Assembly: GCA_034189695.1 (NCBI GenBank)
Contig: JAXHUA010000033.1
Span: 1-38,875 of the forward strand
Length of the DNA stretch: 38,875 nt
DNA from: JAXHUA01 sp034189695
GTDB lineage: Bacteria > Chloroflexota > Dehalococcoidia > E44-bin15
Direction: 5' to 3'
Shown: piece by piece, positions 24,140-31,556 of the stretch
How positions within the stretch are numbered: the first letter of the stretch is position 1
Layout: the number at the start of each line of letters is the position of its first letter
Position numbers and translations under genes: made by a program
Notes under the pieces: model-generated
What the model saw: only the letters and a program-made list of their open reading frames with translations
The model's database searches: none
Told to the model about the DNA's origin: nothing

Positions 24140-25873
24140 ATGCGACAGCTTCGGGTGGCTATGGCTCAGATCAATACCACTGTTGGCGACTGTGCGTGCA
24201 ATAGCGAGAAGATCGTAGGGGCTATCGCTGAAGCCAGTTCTCTTGGGGCTGACCTCGTCGTGTTCCCTGAGCTTGCTGTGTGTGGCTATCCACCGGAAGA
24301 CCTCCTGCTCAAGCCACAGTTCATTGCCGAGAACCTCAGGAGTCTGGACAGGATACGCGAAGCGTGTTCAGACATAGCCATTGTGGTCGGCTTCATTGAC
24401 GCTGCAGAGGACGTCTACAACGCGGCAGCGGTCATCTACGACAAGCGCCTGATCGATGTGTATCACAAGGTATACCTGCCCAACTACGGCGTGTTCGACG
24501 AAAACCGCTACTTTCGGGCGGGGAACGAGTGTCCCGTATACGTCATCAGCGGCGTGCGTGTAGGCGTCAACATCTGCGAAGACATCTGGTATGAGGCAGG
24601 GCCAGCGACAGCACAGGCCTTCGCGGGCGCTGAAGTGATCGTCAACATCAGTGCATCGCCGTATCACTTCGGCAAACGGGAGTATCGGGAAAGGATGCTT
24701 GCGACACGTGCTGCGGACAACGTGGCCCTGATAGTCCACTGCAACCTGGTCGGTGGTCAGGATGAACTGGTATTCGATGGCAACAGCATGGCTTTCGATG
24801 AGCACGCAGAACTGCTGGCCAGAGGCAAGCAGTTCGAAGAGGACTTGGTAGTGGTCGATCTCGACGCGGACAGTGTCTTTCGAGGTCGCCTCAGTGATTC
24901 GAGGTTGAGGAAACAGATGCCGCTGGGCGATAAGGGATGGAAAGCTGTTAGAAAGGAGGTGTCCGGACAACCTTCCTCGGTTATCAAGCCGCCGCTGCGG
25001 CCCAGTCTTCCCAAGAGGAGCAACGGCCCGGAAAAGGTCTATCAGGCGCTGGTGCTCGGCACCCGGGACTACGTGTTGAAGAACGGTTTCGAGAAGGTGC
25101 TGATTGGCCTGTCGGGTGGAATGGATTCGAGCCTCGTGGCCGCCATTGCAGTTGACGCTCTGGGACCCGCAAACGTAGTAGGCGTATCGATGCCCTCGAG
25201 GTACTCGTCTGCTGGCAGTATGTCCGACGCAGCGCTTCTGGCGCGTAACCTCGGTATCAGGCTTGTTACTATCCCAATAGAAGGGGTCTTTCAAGCCTAT
25301 CTGGACACGCTGGCTGAGCCGTTTGCCGGAACGGAGCCGAATGTAGCTGAGGAGAACGTGCAGGCTCGCATTAGAGGCAACCTGCTGATGGCGCTGTCCA
25401 ACAAGTTCGGTTGGCTTGTCCTCACCACTGGCAACAAGAGCGAAATGGCCACGGGGTACGCGACTCTCTACGGAGACATGGCCGGGGGGTTCGCGGTGAT
25501 CAAGGACGTAACGAAGACGTTGGTCTACGAGCTCGCCAGATACAGAAACTCAGTCGCTGGTGAGGACCTGGTCCCATCGAGCGTGATCGTCAAGGAGCCT
25601 TCGGCCGAACTGAGACCTGACCAAGCGGACACCGATAGCCTGCCACCCTACGACGTTCTGGACCCTGTTCTGGTGGCCTACGTTGAGCAGGACAAGAGCG
25701 TTGAACAACTTGTCGCGATGGGATTCGACGAAGCGGTGGCGAGGTCTGTAGCCAGGTTGGTGGATGGGAGCGAGTACAAGCGTCGCCAGGCGCCACCGGG
25801 GGTCAAGATAACGCCCAAGGCGTTCGGCCGTGACAGGAGGCTGCCCATCACCAATCGATTCAGGGAGTTCTGA
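24140..25873 (+). CDS. nadE: Glutamine-dependent NAD+ synthetase
   Basis: A 577-residue two-domain NadE (EC 6.3.5.1). The N-terminal nitrilase-type glutaminase has its Glu-Lys-Cys triad in VFPELAVCGYPPEDL (about residue 46), YHKVYLPNYGVFDE (about 113) and VGVNICEDIW (about 150). The C-terminal synthetase has the PP-loop LSGGMDSSLVAAIAVD (about 328), TTGNKSEMATGYATLYGDMAGG and VKEPSAELRPDQ. It amidates deamido-NAD+ with glutamine-derived ammonia. Being glutamine-dependent, it fits the theme of this cluster. The start ATG 24140 has GAGGTG upstream; it begins 35 bp after glnA and ends 2 bp before the regulator gene that follows. Confidence 0.95.
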   Translation: MRQLRVAMAQINTTVGDCACNSEKIVGAIAEASSLGADLVVFPELAVCGYPPEDLLLKPQFIAENLRSLDRIREACSDIAIVVGFIDAAEDVYNAAAVIYDKRLIDVYHKVYLPNYGVFDENRYFRAGNECPVYVISGVRVGVNICEDIWYEAGPATAQAFAGAEVIVNISASPYHFGKREYRERMLATRAADNVALIVHCNLVGGQDELVFDGNSMAFDEHAELLARGKQFEEDLVVVDLDADSVFRGRLSDSRLRKQMPLGDKGWKAVRKEVSGQPSSVIKPPLRPSLPKRSNGPEKVYQALVLGTRDYVLKNGFEKVLIGLSGGMDSSLVAAIAVDALGPANVVGVSMPSRYSSAGSMSDAALLARNLGIRLVTIPIEGVFQAYLDTLAEPFAGTEPNVAEENVQARIRGNLLMALSNKFGWLVLTTGNKSEMATGYATLYGDMAGGFAVIKDVTKTLVYELARYRNSVAGEDLVPSSVIVKEPSAELRPDQADTDSLPPYDVLDPVLVAYVEQDKSVEQLVAMGFDEAVARSVARLVDGSEYKRRQAPPGVKITPKAFGRDRRLPITNRFREF

Positions 25874-25875
25874 AG

Positions 25876-26946
25876 ATGCCGTCGCTTGGCCCCAGGCGGA
25901 GAAATGGTATAATGGGGTCGGCGAATCTCAGAGAACTGAGAAACCGGCATATGTTGCAGAGCGCGATACCTGAGACCGAGAAGAAGATCGTTTCCATTCT
26001 CAAGGTGCTGAGCGAGTCCTCCGAGCCCCTGGGGTCGATCACTATAGCTCGTGAGCTTGAACGTCATGGCATCTTCATGAGTGAGAGGACGGTGAGGTAC
26101 CATCTGAGGATAACCGACGAACGTGGGTTTACTCGTCCTCTAGGCGCGGACGGCCGGATGCTCACCCCCAGGGGGTTCGAGGAGCTGAGGGTTGCCCTGG
26201 CACCGGACCAGGTGGGCTTCATCCTGGAGAGGATCGAACTGCTCGCGTTTCGCACGACGTTTGACCCAGCCACGGCAACGGGACTCGTGGGCATCAACAC
26301 CTCGCTTATGGACTCAGGCAAGCTCAAGAAGGCGCTCAACGCGATGAAGGACGCGTTCCAAGCTGGCATGTGCGTCAGCGACCGCATCGCCGTTGCGTTC
26401 GGAGGGGAGAAGCTGGGTGACGTAGCGATCCCCGACGGGAAGGTGGGTATCGCTACAGTGTGCGCAGCCACGATAAACGGCGTCCTTCTCAAGGCTGGGA
26501 TTCCCATCGAGACAAGGTTTGGCGGAGTGCTTGAGATCCAGGATCGCGCGGCCAGACGATTCGTGGCTGTAATCTACTACTCAGGCACTTCCCTTGACCC
26601 ATCGGAGCAGTACATCCGTGCCAGGATGACAAGCGTGGGTGAGGCGGCGAGGACCGGCAACGGTCGTATACTGGCTAACTTCCGTGAAGCACCGGCTGCC
26701 TCAAGGTCGGTGATAGATGAGAGGGTGGCGCGACTCAAGGAGGCCGGAATTGGCGGGGTTTGCATGGTGGGGAATACAAGCGAACCGGCGTGCCAGATCG
26801 GCGTGGGGCTCAACCGCGTTGGGGTGGTACTGCTGGGAGGGCTCAACCCAATTGCCGCAGCGGTGGAAGCCGGAGTGGAGATCGACAGCATAGCCGAAAG
26901 CGGCATGATCGACTTCGCCCAACTGACCAAGTACTCAGAAGTGTAG
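25876..26946 (+). CDS. NrpR-like transcriptional regulator (winged helix + DUF128)
   Basis: A 356-residue protein with an N-terminal winged helix (about 33-95; KKIVSILKVLSESSEPLGS, then RTVRYHLRITDERGF) and one DUF128 domain (about 115-350; e.g. SLMDSGKLKKAL, GIATVCAATINGVLL, GGLNPIAAAVEAGVEID). This is the layout of archaeal NrpR, a 2-oxoglutarate-sensing repressor of nitrogen genes; bacterial homologues usually have one DUF128 copy. Its place at the end of the glnA cluster supports nitrogen control (inference). The start is uncertain: ATG 25876 is 2 nt after nadE with GGGAG upstream, but a promoter-like element at 25886-25913 lies inside this start, so a shorter product from ATG 25951 (residue 26, just before the winged helix) is also possible. 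Confidence 0.87.
   Translation: MPSLGPRRRNGIMGSANLRELRNRHMLQSAIPETEKKIVSILKVLSESSEPLGSITIARELERHGIFMSERTVRYHLRITDERGFTRPLGADGRMLTPRGFEELRVALAPDQVGFILERIELLAFRTTFDPATATGLVGINTSLMDSGKLKKALNAMKDAFQAGMCVSDRIAVAFGGEKLGDVAIPDGKVGIATVCAATINGVLLKAGIPIETRFGGVLEIQDRAARRFVAVIYYSGTSLDPSEQYIRARMTSVGEAARTGNGRILANFREAPAASRSVIDERVARLKEAGIGGVCMVGNTSEPACQIGVGLNRVGVVLLGGLNPIAAAVEAGVEIDSIAESGMIDFAQLTKYSEV
25886..25913 (+). promoter_or_regulatory. Internal promoter for the NrpR-like gene
   Basis: A perfect TATAAT (25908-25913) is preceded by TGG (extended -10) and, 16 bp upstream, by TTGGCC (25886-25891). Transcription would begin near 25920, after ATG 25876 and ATG 25912 but before ATG 25951. It would give the regulator its own transcript, uncoupled from glnA-nadE. 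Confidence 0.5.
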
Positions 26947-27011
26947 ACGAGTCACGGGGTCGGTTGGACCGGACACATCACATTCGTCGACAAAGCCAAA
27001 GGAGGTGAGCT

Positions 27012-27380
27012 ATGTCGTACGATTGGGGTCCGCACTACATCGTCCCTTCCGAGGTTATCAAGGAGTTCTCGGGTACGGTGCTGCTGCGGGAGCAGTACGA
27101 CGAAGACCTGCTGGCAAAGGAGCTTGAGAGACTTGGCGTTGATGGCACGGTGAGGAGGGTGACGAATCCGTGGTACTATCGCAAGAAGGACACGGATACG
27201 TGGATTAAGATCGGGGAATCGGATGACAGACGAGAGAACTTCGCGGTTTCATGGAATACCTCCAGCCTGGAGAACGGGCAGTACGAGGTGCTCGGATTGA
27301 TGCACGTTCATGTGAAGCTGGGTGACTCCGAACGAATCATCGCACGCCAGAACGTGGTGGAAGTAGCGATTCAGAACTAG
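27012..27380 (+). CDS. Small beta-sandwich-like protein, unknown function
   Basis: A 122-residue protein I do not recognise as a named family. The second half (FAVSWNTSSLENGQYEV, then VHVKLGDSERIIARQNVVEV) has the alternating pattern and W-T-x-x-L-x-N-G-x-Y core seen in Ig-like/Fn3-like beta-sandwich domains. It has no signal peptide, membrane segment or Cys. The ribosome site AAAGGAGGTGAG directly before ATG 27012 is among the strongest in the window, suggesting high expression. It lies 65 bp after the NrpR-like gene with no clear own promoter, and ends 16 bp before a strong terminator, so it may be the last gene of the nitrogen operon. A link to nitrogen is not shown by the sequence. Confidence 0.7.
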   Translation: MSYDWGPHYIVPSEVIKEFSGTVLLREQYDEDLLAKELERLGVDGTVRRVTNPWYYRKKDTDTWIKIGESDDRRENFAVSWNTSSLENGQYEVLGLMHVHVKLGDSERIIARQNVVEVAIQN

Positions 27381-27396
27381 CAGCGCCAGCAAAGAG

Positions 27397-27434
27397 CGAA
27401 CGAGCTCCGACCTGTCGGAGCTCGTTCGGTTTTC
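27397..27434 (+). terminator. Strong intrinsic terminator
   Basis: Perfect 14-bp arms (27397-27410 and 27415-27428) enclose the loop CCTG and are followed by GTTTTCCC. It closes the + strand nitrogen cluster 16 nt after the stop at 27380. On the - strand the hairpin is followed by CTCTTT, so it may also stop the convergent gene ending at 27492. Confidence 0.9.
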
Positions 27435-27491
27435 CCTGGTGGAGTCAAGCTGCCCGACCAATGGCCGTGGCTTCTCATCGGCGCAGAACGT

Positions 27492-28376
27492 CTACCTGCT
27501 CTTCAGGAACTGCCAGCTATTGAGAATCTGCTCGGCGTCATGGACAATCCCATGAACGAACTCCTCCACCGTGGGTATGTGGTCTATCGCCGCGCTGGCG
27601 AAGGATACCGCCCGGCTCCAGTCCGGTTCCGCAGATCCTGACGAGGTATCCGTAGGGCGCCTCGGCGGTGCGGGCACCATCACCCTCTGACGGAGTTCGG
27701 GGTTGTCCGGGTTCAACTGGACTATGGCCTCCTTGACAGAGTCCTTCAGTGGCGACTCCCTTGTTGCCAGAAAGGCGCTCCCCATCATTATGCCGTCGGC
27801 GCCCATCGCCAGGGCGGCCAGGAAACCGTGACCATCGCCGATGCCACCGGCGGCGACCAGGGGACCCGTTATCTGCCTTCTACCCCATATGATGGTCGTC
27901 ATGGTCGGGAGTTGCTCCGGGTTCTTGATGCCCGCCCCCTCCAGTCCGACAAGAATGATGGCGTCAGGACCCAGTTCATGTGCGTGGAGGGCATCCTTGA
28001 CCCTGGCCGCCTTGTGTATCCACTTCAGCCGGGCATTCTTGATGCTGCCGACGAGCGCGTCAGGCTTGTAGACCGAGGTCTCGACCGTTACCTTCTCCGC
28101 GATGCAGACCTCGAGCATCTCCTCGATTCTTGGCGTGAGGCCGATGCTGAGGTTGACGCCAAAGGACCCGCGCGAACCGGCTGTGGCCTTGCGGCACTGC
28201 CTGATATCCTCTTGTAGTCTCTCTGGAGTGCCGCAGACAGAGCTCGTTATGGTGCCATGAGCGCCAGCGCGGGCGACGCACGCGGCGAACTCCCAGTTGC
28301 CGAGCCCCGCGATGGCGCCCTGCAAAACCGGATACCTGCAACCCAGAAGCTCAGTTATCCTGGTTGTCCATTCCAT
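27492..28376 (-). CDS. Nitronate monooxygenase / NPD-family FMN TIM-barrel protein
   Basis: A 294-residue FMN-dependent (beta/alpha)8 protein of the 2-nitropropane dioxygenase family. YPVLQGAIAGLGNWEFAACV at the N terminus, FGVNLSIGLTP, LVAAGGIGDGHGFLAALAMGA and GIMMGSAFLATRES are family motifs for FMN and phosphate binding. The segment that usually reads like EAGGH, with the catalytic His, is GLEGAGIKNPEQL here, so that His is missing. The physiological reaction may therefore differ; enoyl reductase or an unknown oxidoreductase are alternatives. I used ATG 28376 with AGGTGG about 6 nt upstream; the extension to 28457 has no family similarity. It lies 105 bp downstream of rlmN on the same strand. 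Confidence 0.82.
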   Translation of the reverse strand: MEWTTRITELLGCRYPVLQGAIAGLGNWEFAACVARAGAHGTITSSVCGTPERLQEDIRQCRKATAGSRGSFGVNLSIGLTPRIEEMLEVCIAEKVTVETSVYKPDALVGSIKNARLKWIHKAARVKDALHAHELGPDAIILVGLEGAGIKNPEQLPTMTTIIWGRRQITGPLVAAGGIGDGHGFLAALAMGADGIMMGSAFLATRESPLKDSVKEAIVQLNPDNPELRQRVMVPAPPRRPTDTSSGSAEPDWSRAVSFASAAIDHIPTVEEFVHGIVHDAEQILNSWQFLKSR

Positions 28377-28481
28377 TGGTGTCCACCTTTCTGTTATCTT
28401 CGGGCATGGGGGCGAATCCGTCGGCGCATGCGGTCGGCGGGAGTGACCGCCCAGCACTTTGTGACGTACACGCGCCCCACG

Positions 28482-29612
28482 CTACAATCCCCCGTCACCT
28501 GGCTGCAATTGCTCCCGGCCCGGGGCATACGCCGCGTAACGGCTGCGAAGCTGGCCACACCCGGCGTCGATGGCCAGCCCTCTTGCCTGGCGCAGCGTGC
28601 ATCTTACACGGCGGTTTCGGAGCTCGCTATGAAAAGCGAGAACGGCGTCTCGGGTTGGCGCTCTGAAACTGCTATCGGCGGTGAGGTTCGCCGGAATGAG
28701 ATTGACGTGGCAGTCCAGCCCGCCAAGGAGGCTCGCCAGCAAGCGAGCATGTCGGATAGAATCGTTGATCCCGGCGAACAGCACGTACTCGAAGCTCAGC
28801 CTGCGCCCAGTCCTCTGCACGTATTCGAGGCAGGCCGAGAGGAGCTGCTCCAGGGGATATCGTCTGTTCACAGGCACGAGCTCGGTTCGGAGGGCGTTGT
28901 CGGCGGCGTGAAGTGACACTGCCAGCCCCACCTGAAGTCTCTCCCGGCTCAGACGCCTTATCTGGGGAGCCAGGCCGGCGGTAGAGATGACCATGCTTCG
29001 AGCGCCCAGGCCGAAAGCCTCGGGCGCGTTAAGCGTTGTTATCGCCTTCCACAGGGTATCGTAGTTGGCCAGCGGCTCACCCATGCCCATGAAGACGACG
29101 TTTGTGATATGACCCGCAGGCGGAGTCGAGTCGTCGCGACCTCCGTTCCCCTGGTCACGCAAGTAGCGACCGAAGTACAGCACCTGGTCGACTATCTCGC
29201 CCCGGCTGAGATTCCGTACAAACCCCTGCTGGCCTGTGGCGCAGAAGGGGCACCCGATGGGGCAACCTACCTGAGTTGAGACACATACCGTGTAGCGCGA
29301 CCTGCCCTTGCCAGCGGAATACGTCATGAGCGTGGATTCAACGGTCTCGCCGTCAGCGAGGGCGAAGAGCGTCTTGACCGTGCCGCGCCGGTCAACCAGC
29401 TCATCGACTGGTCTGAGGGTATGCAAACGACAATCCTGAGCCAGCCTGTGACGAAACTGCTTCGGCAGGTTCGTCATCTCGTCAAACGAACTGGCGAGCC
29501 CGTGGTATGTCCACTGCTCAAGCTGCGCCGCCCTGTAGCTGGGCTCGCCGAGACCTGTCACAAGCTCCAGGATTCCCGTGCTGTCAAGGTCGGTGATACA
29601 GACTGTCGCCAT
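28482..29612 (-). CDS. rlmN: 23S rRNA (adenine-2503-C2)-methyltransferase RlmN
   Basis: A 376-residue radical-SAM enzyme (EC 2.1.1.192) that methylates A2503 of 23S rRNA and A37 of some tRNAs. The [4Fe-4S] motif is C117-x3-C121-x2-C124 (GCPIGCPFCATG). The two catalytic cysteines correspond to Cys110 (VCVSTQVGC) and Cys352 (AGCGQLR). VFMGMGEPLANYD, SLHAADNALRTELVPVN and SFEYVLFAGINDS are further RlmN signatures. A TTGCCC-17-TATGAT promoter lies just upstream on the - strand. The start is the ATG at 29612, with GGAAGGGG upstream. Confidence 0.95.
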   Translation of the reverse strand: MATVCITDLDSTGILELVTGLGEPSYRAAQLEQWTYHGLASSFDEMTNLPKQFRHRLAQDCRLHTLRPVDELVDRRGTVKTLFALADGETVESTLMTYSAGKGRSRYTVCVSTQVGCPIGCPFCATGQQGFVRNLSRGEIVDQVLYFGRYLRDQGNGGRDDSTPPAGHITNVVFMGMGEPLANYDTLWKAITTLNAPEAFGLGARSMVISTAGLAPQIRRLSRERLQVGLAVSLHAADNALRTELVPVNRRYPLEQLLSACLEYVQRTGRRLSFEYVLFAGINDSIRHARLLASLLGGLDCHVNLIPANLTADSSFRAPTRDAVLAFHSELRNRRVRCTLRQARGLAIDAGCGQLRSRYAAYAPGREQLQPGDGGL

Positions 29613-29640
29613 CGTGGCTGTCTTCCCCTTCCACTACTCT

Positions 29641-29669
29641 ATCATATGACATGACCCGTCGCCGGGCAA
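29641..29669 (-). promoter_or_regulatory. Promoter of rlmN
   Basis: On the - strand, TTGCCC (29669-29664) and TATGAT (29646-29641) are 17 bp apart. Transcription would start near 29634, about 22 nt before the rlmN ATG. Confidence 0.55.
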
Positions 29670-29750
29670 CGGGACTGAGCCGGACGGGCAATCTGCCGGG
29701 CGGAGTCGGCCTTGCGGTGAAACCGGCACTGGCGCGGCAGTGGGTGCGTG

Positions 29751-29777
29751 TTGCAACCGCTGTCGTCCTGGTATACA
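29751..29777 (+). promoter_or_regulatory. Candidate promoter of the 29852 gene
   Basis: TTGCAA (29751-29756) and TATACA (29772-29777) are 15 bp apart, and TGG precedes the -10 (extended). The short spacer is tolerable with an extended -10. The start would be near 29784, 68 nt before the chosen ATG. Confidence 0.4.
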
Positions 29778-29851
29778 TTGGTGTCCCCAGAGCCAAGGCA
29801 GTACAGCACATGCGGCAGCGCGCCAGTACCGTCAGCATGATTGGTGACACA

Positions 29852-30871
29852 ATGGCCGACAATAGAGAACGCCGACCTTCCAGGTGGCAGAGCCGGACCA
29901 GGGCGCTAACCAAGCGCACAACCCTTCGCGACAAACAGGCTGTCCGTCATGAGTATGAGACGAGGATGGCCCAGGGCGAACAGCGGGAAGAGATCCTCGC
30001 TGACCTGGCAAACAGACTCTCGAAGGACGAGAAGCGAATCGAGGGGTACATCCACGATGCCACGCAGGCCGAAGAGGAGCGCATTCTCAGCCGGGCGCAG
30101 AGGGTCAGGACCAGACTCGACCGCAGGCAAACGGTCCACGAGGCAATGCTCCGGCAGATGACGCGTCGCCTGGGGGAGCAGGTCACCCTGCCGCCCAGCC
30201 ACGATATCTTCTCCGTCTCCCGTGACAACCGTTACTGGTTCTCCGACCGCCTATCGTGGACGCTGCGGGACGACGGGAAGGTGAAGGTCTTCTTGCCCCT
30301 GGAGCACGACGAGGACGCGCGACTGCCCTACCGCAGTCTCATGGAGCACCTCTCCGCTGCGGGCTTCTCCTCCGTCGCACCCGACATCGCCCAGTGGAAG
30401 AAGAGAGCCGCCGATTACCTCGCCGCATGCTACGCAATGTGCTCCGTCGTGGCCGAGGAGGTGGAGGTCGTGCTGGGCGCCGAACTGGTCCTCGACTGTA
30501 CTGACCGGCCGGCGGTCTTGACTGCGTTCCCTTTGACAGTCTGCCTCGACGCGGTCGAGAGGGCGAAGGGCACGGCGGTGCCCCTCGGGATGCAATACAG
30601 CATGGAGAAGACCGGGAGGGCCCTCACCCGGCTGCGCTTCGGCGCCTACGTCATCGCGGTGGGAACGTCGGTCGGCGACGTCAACCACTACCAGAGCGAG
30701 CACTACGACTTGAGGAACAAGCACGGCGCATCCCGCCGCGTCGCCACCCTTGCCGCGGCGGCGACGGAGGCAGCCGTCCTTGAAAGCCGCGTCCGCGACA
30801 CGCTGCGCCGGTTCGCTTCGTCCACGCCGCTGCCGGGTGACTGCACGCTGTGCCGTCCACCGACCCCCTGA
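29852..30871 (+). CDS. Unrecognised protein beside tRNA-Arg
   Basis: A 339-residue protein that I cannot place in a family. The first 110 residues are very rich in Arg, Lys and Glu and probably helical or coiled coil (RTRALTKRTTLRDKQ, ILADLANRLSKDEKRIEGYI, with a possible helix-turn-helix feel). A central segment (WTLRDDGKVKVFLPLEHDED) and a C-terminal domain with NHYQSEHYDLRNKHGASRR follow. There is no signal peptide or membrane segment. I chose ATG 29852 because GGTGA lies upstream and the preceding codons (back to 29651) overlap the rlmN promoter and a candidate promoter at 29751. ATG 29837 is possible. Position next to a tRNA gene and absence of recognisable relatives hint at acquired DNA, but this is only context. 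Confidence 0.6.
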   Translation: MADNRERRPSRWQSRTRALTKRTTLRDKQAVRHEYETRMAQGEQREEILADLANRLSKDEKRIEGYIHDATQAEEERILSRAQRVRTRLDRRQTVHEAMLRQMTRRLGEQVTLPPSHDIFSVSRDNRYWFSDRLSWTLRDDGKVKVFLPLEHDEDARLPYRSLMEHLSAAGFSSVAPDIAQWKKRAADYLAACYAMCSVVAEEVEVVLGAELVLDCTDRPAVLTAFPLTVCLDAVERAKGTAVPLGMQYSMEKTGRALTRLRFGAYVIAVGTSVGDVNHYQSEHYDLRNKHGASRRVATLAAAATEAAVLESRVRDTLRRFASSTPLPGDCTLCRPPTP

Positions 30872-31004
30872 ATGGGGGGAGACTCAGGCCGCCGCGTGGC
30901 ACGGGGCACCAGCCGACGTGGCGGGGCCCTTCACTGACCCTCGCACGCACACTGCAACATCCACCTCGCGATATGTCGCCCCACGGGCGCGTGTCTTGGA
31001 GAGC

Positions 31005-31027
31005 CCCAGGCGTGGGTCGTGCCTGGG
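31005..31027 (-). other. Hairpin directly after tRNA-Arg
   Basis: CCCAGGC (31005-31011) and GCCTGGG (31021-31027) form a 7-bp stem with a 9-nt loop, starting on the base after the tRNA 3' end on the - strand. No T-run follows. It may be a 3' trailer processing or termination structure. Confidence 0.35.
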
Positions 31028-31103
<76 letters not shown>

Positions 31104-31127
31104 GCACCATCTCCACCGGTTGGCCCG

Positions 31128-31157
31128 ATTGTAGCATCACGGCGAACGCAGTGGCAA
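31128..31157 (-). promoter_or_regulatory. Promoter of tRNA-Arg
   Basis: On the - strand, TTGCCA (31157-31152) and TACAAT (31133-31128) are 18 bp apart, with TGC immediately before the -10 (extended). The start would be near 31121, leaving an 18-nt 5' leader for RNase P to remove. Confidence 0.7.
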
Positions 31158-31337
31158 GCTCGCCCACTACACATGACTACTCACCACGCTGTCCTTCTTC
31201 CCGCGCCGCTGTCTGCCATTCACAGTCGTCCTACTCCCAGACAGGCCAGTCACCCGCGACGACCCTGGCCGAGCCAGAACGCACCCGTCTTCAAGCGCGT
31301 CCTGCCAGTCGCCAGCTGTAGCTATCCATTGGGGGGC

Positions 31338-31366
31338 TTGACATATAGGTAAAGATATGCTTTAAT
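31338..31366 (+). promoter_or_regulatory. Distal promoter (P1) of the pilus operon
   Basis: TTGACA (31338-31343) is perfect, the spacer is 17 bp and the -10 is TTTAAT (31361-31366), preceded by TGC (extended). The start would be near 31373, giving a leader of about 184 nt before pilB that contains several inverted repeats. Confidence 0.75.
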
Positions 31367-31374
31367 ACTCCAAG

Positions 31375-31391
31375 CTATTAGCAGCTAATAG
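31375..31391. repeat. Inverted repeat at the P1 start site
   Basis: CTATTAG (31375-31381) and CTAATAG (31385-31391) are perfect inverted arms separated by CAG. They lie at or just after the predicted P1 start, a usual place for a repressor site; as RNA they would form only a short AU-rich hairpin. A second perfect palindrome, GCATATATGC, follows at 31396-31405. Confidence 0.5.
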
Positions 31392-31484
31392 TCTAGCATA
31401 TATGCGTCAACATTGCTAAGGACAGCACAGGCCAACTGTGGCTATTGTGCGCTATGGTCTACATACACTAGAACATCATTAAAC

Positions 31485-31513
31485 TTGACAACGCACTCCA
31501 TATGTGCTTAAAT
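31485..31513 (+). promoter_or_regulatory. Proximal promoter (P2) of the pilus operon
   Basis: TTGACA (31485-31490), a 17-bp spacer and TTAAAT (31508-31513) preceded by TGC. It has the same architecture as P1, 147 bp further downstream. The start would be near 31520, about 37 nt before the pilB start. Confidence 0.65.
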
Positions 31514-31556
31514 GCTGGCGCTGCACGTTTAGCAAGCCTGTAAATGGGGGTATGCA

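Larger units (their letters stand above)
31106..31556. other. Intergenic region between tRNA-Arg and pilB
   Basis: This 451-bp spacer holds no gene. From 31106 to about 31330 it is ordinary high-GC sequence with the tRNA promoter. From about 31338 it becomes clearly AT-rich and contains two + strand promoters, a 7-bp inverted repeat CTATTAG/CTAATAG (31375-31391), a 10-bp palindrome GCATATATGC (31396-31405) and a hairpin GCACA/TGTGC (31425-31450) with an alternative pairing CACAG/CTGTG. Confidence 0.6.

Noticed and set aside
29651..29851. Upstream extension of the 29852 gene to ATG 29651
   Set aside because: The extension would overlap the rlmN promoter and a candidate + strand promoter, has no ribosome site and looks unlike the rest of the protein.
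31405..31480. Possible c-di-GMP (GEMM-I) riboswitch before pilB
   Set aside because: AGCACAGGCCAA and GGTCTAC superficially recall GEMM-I, but the GGGACGCAAAGCC strand and the tetraloop/receptor pair are missing. I keep only 'structured leader' as a finding.
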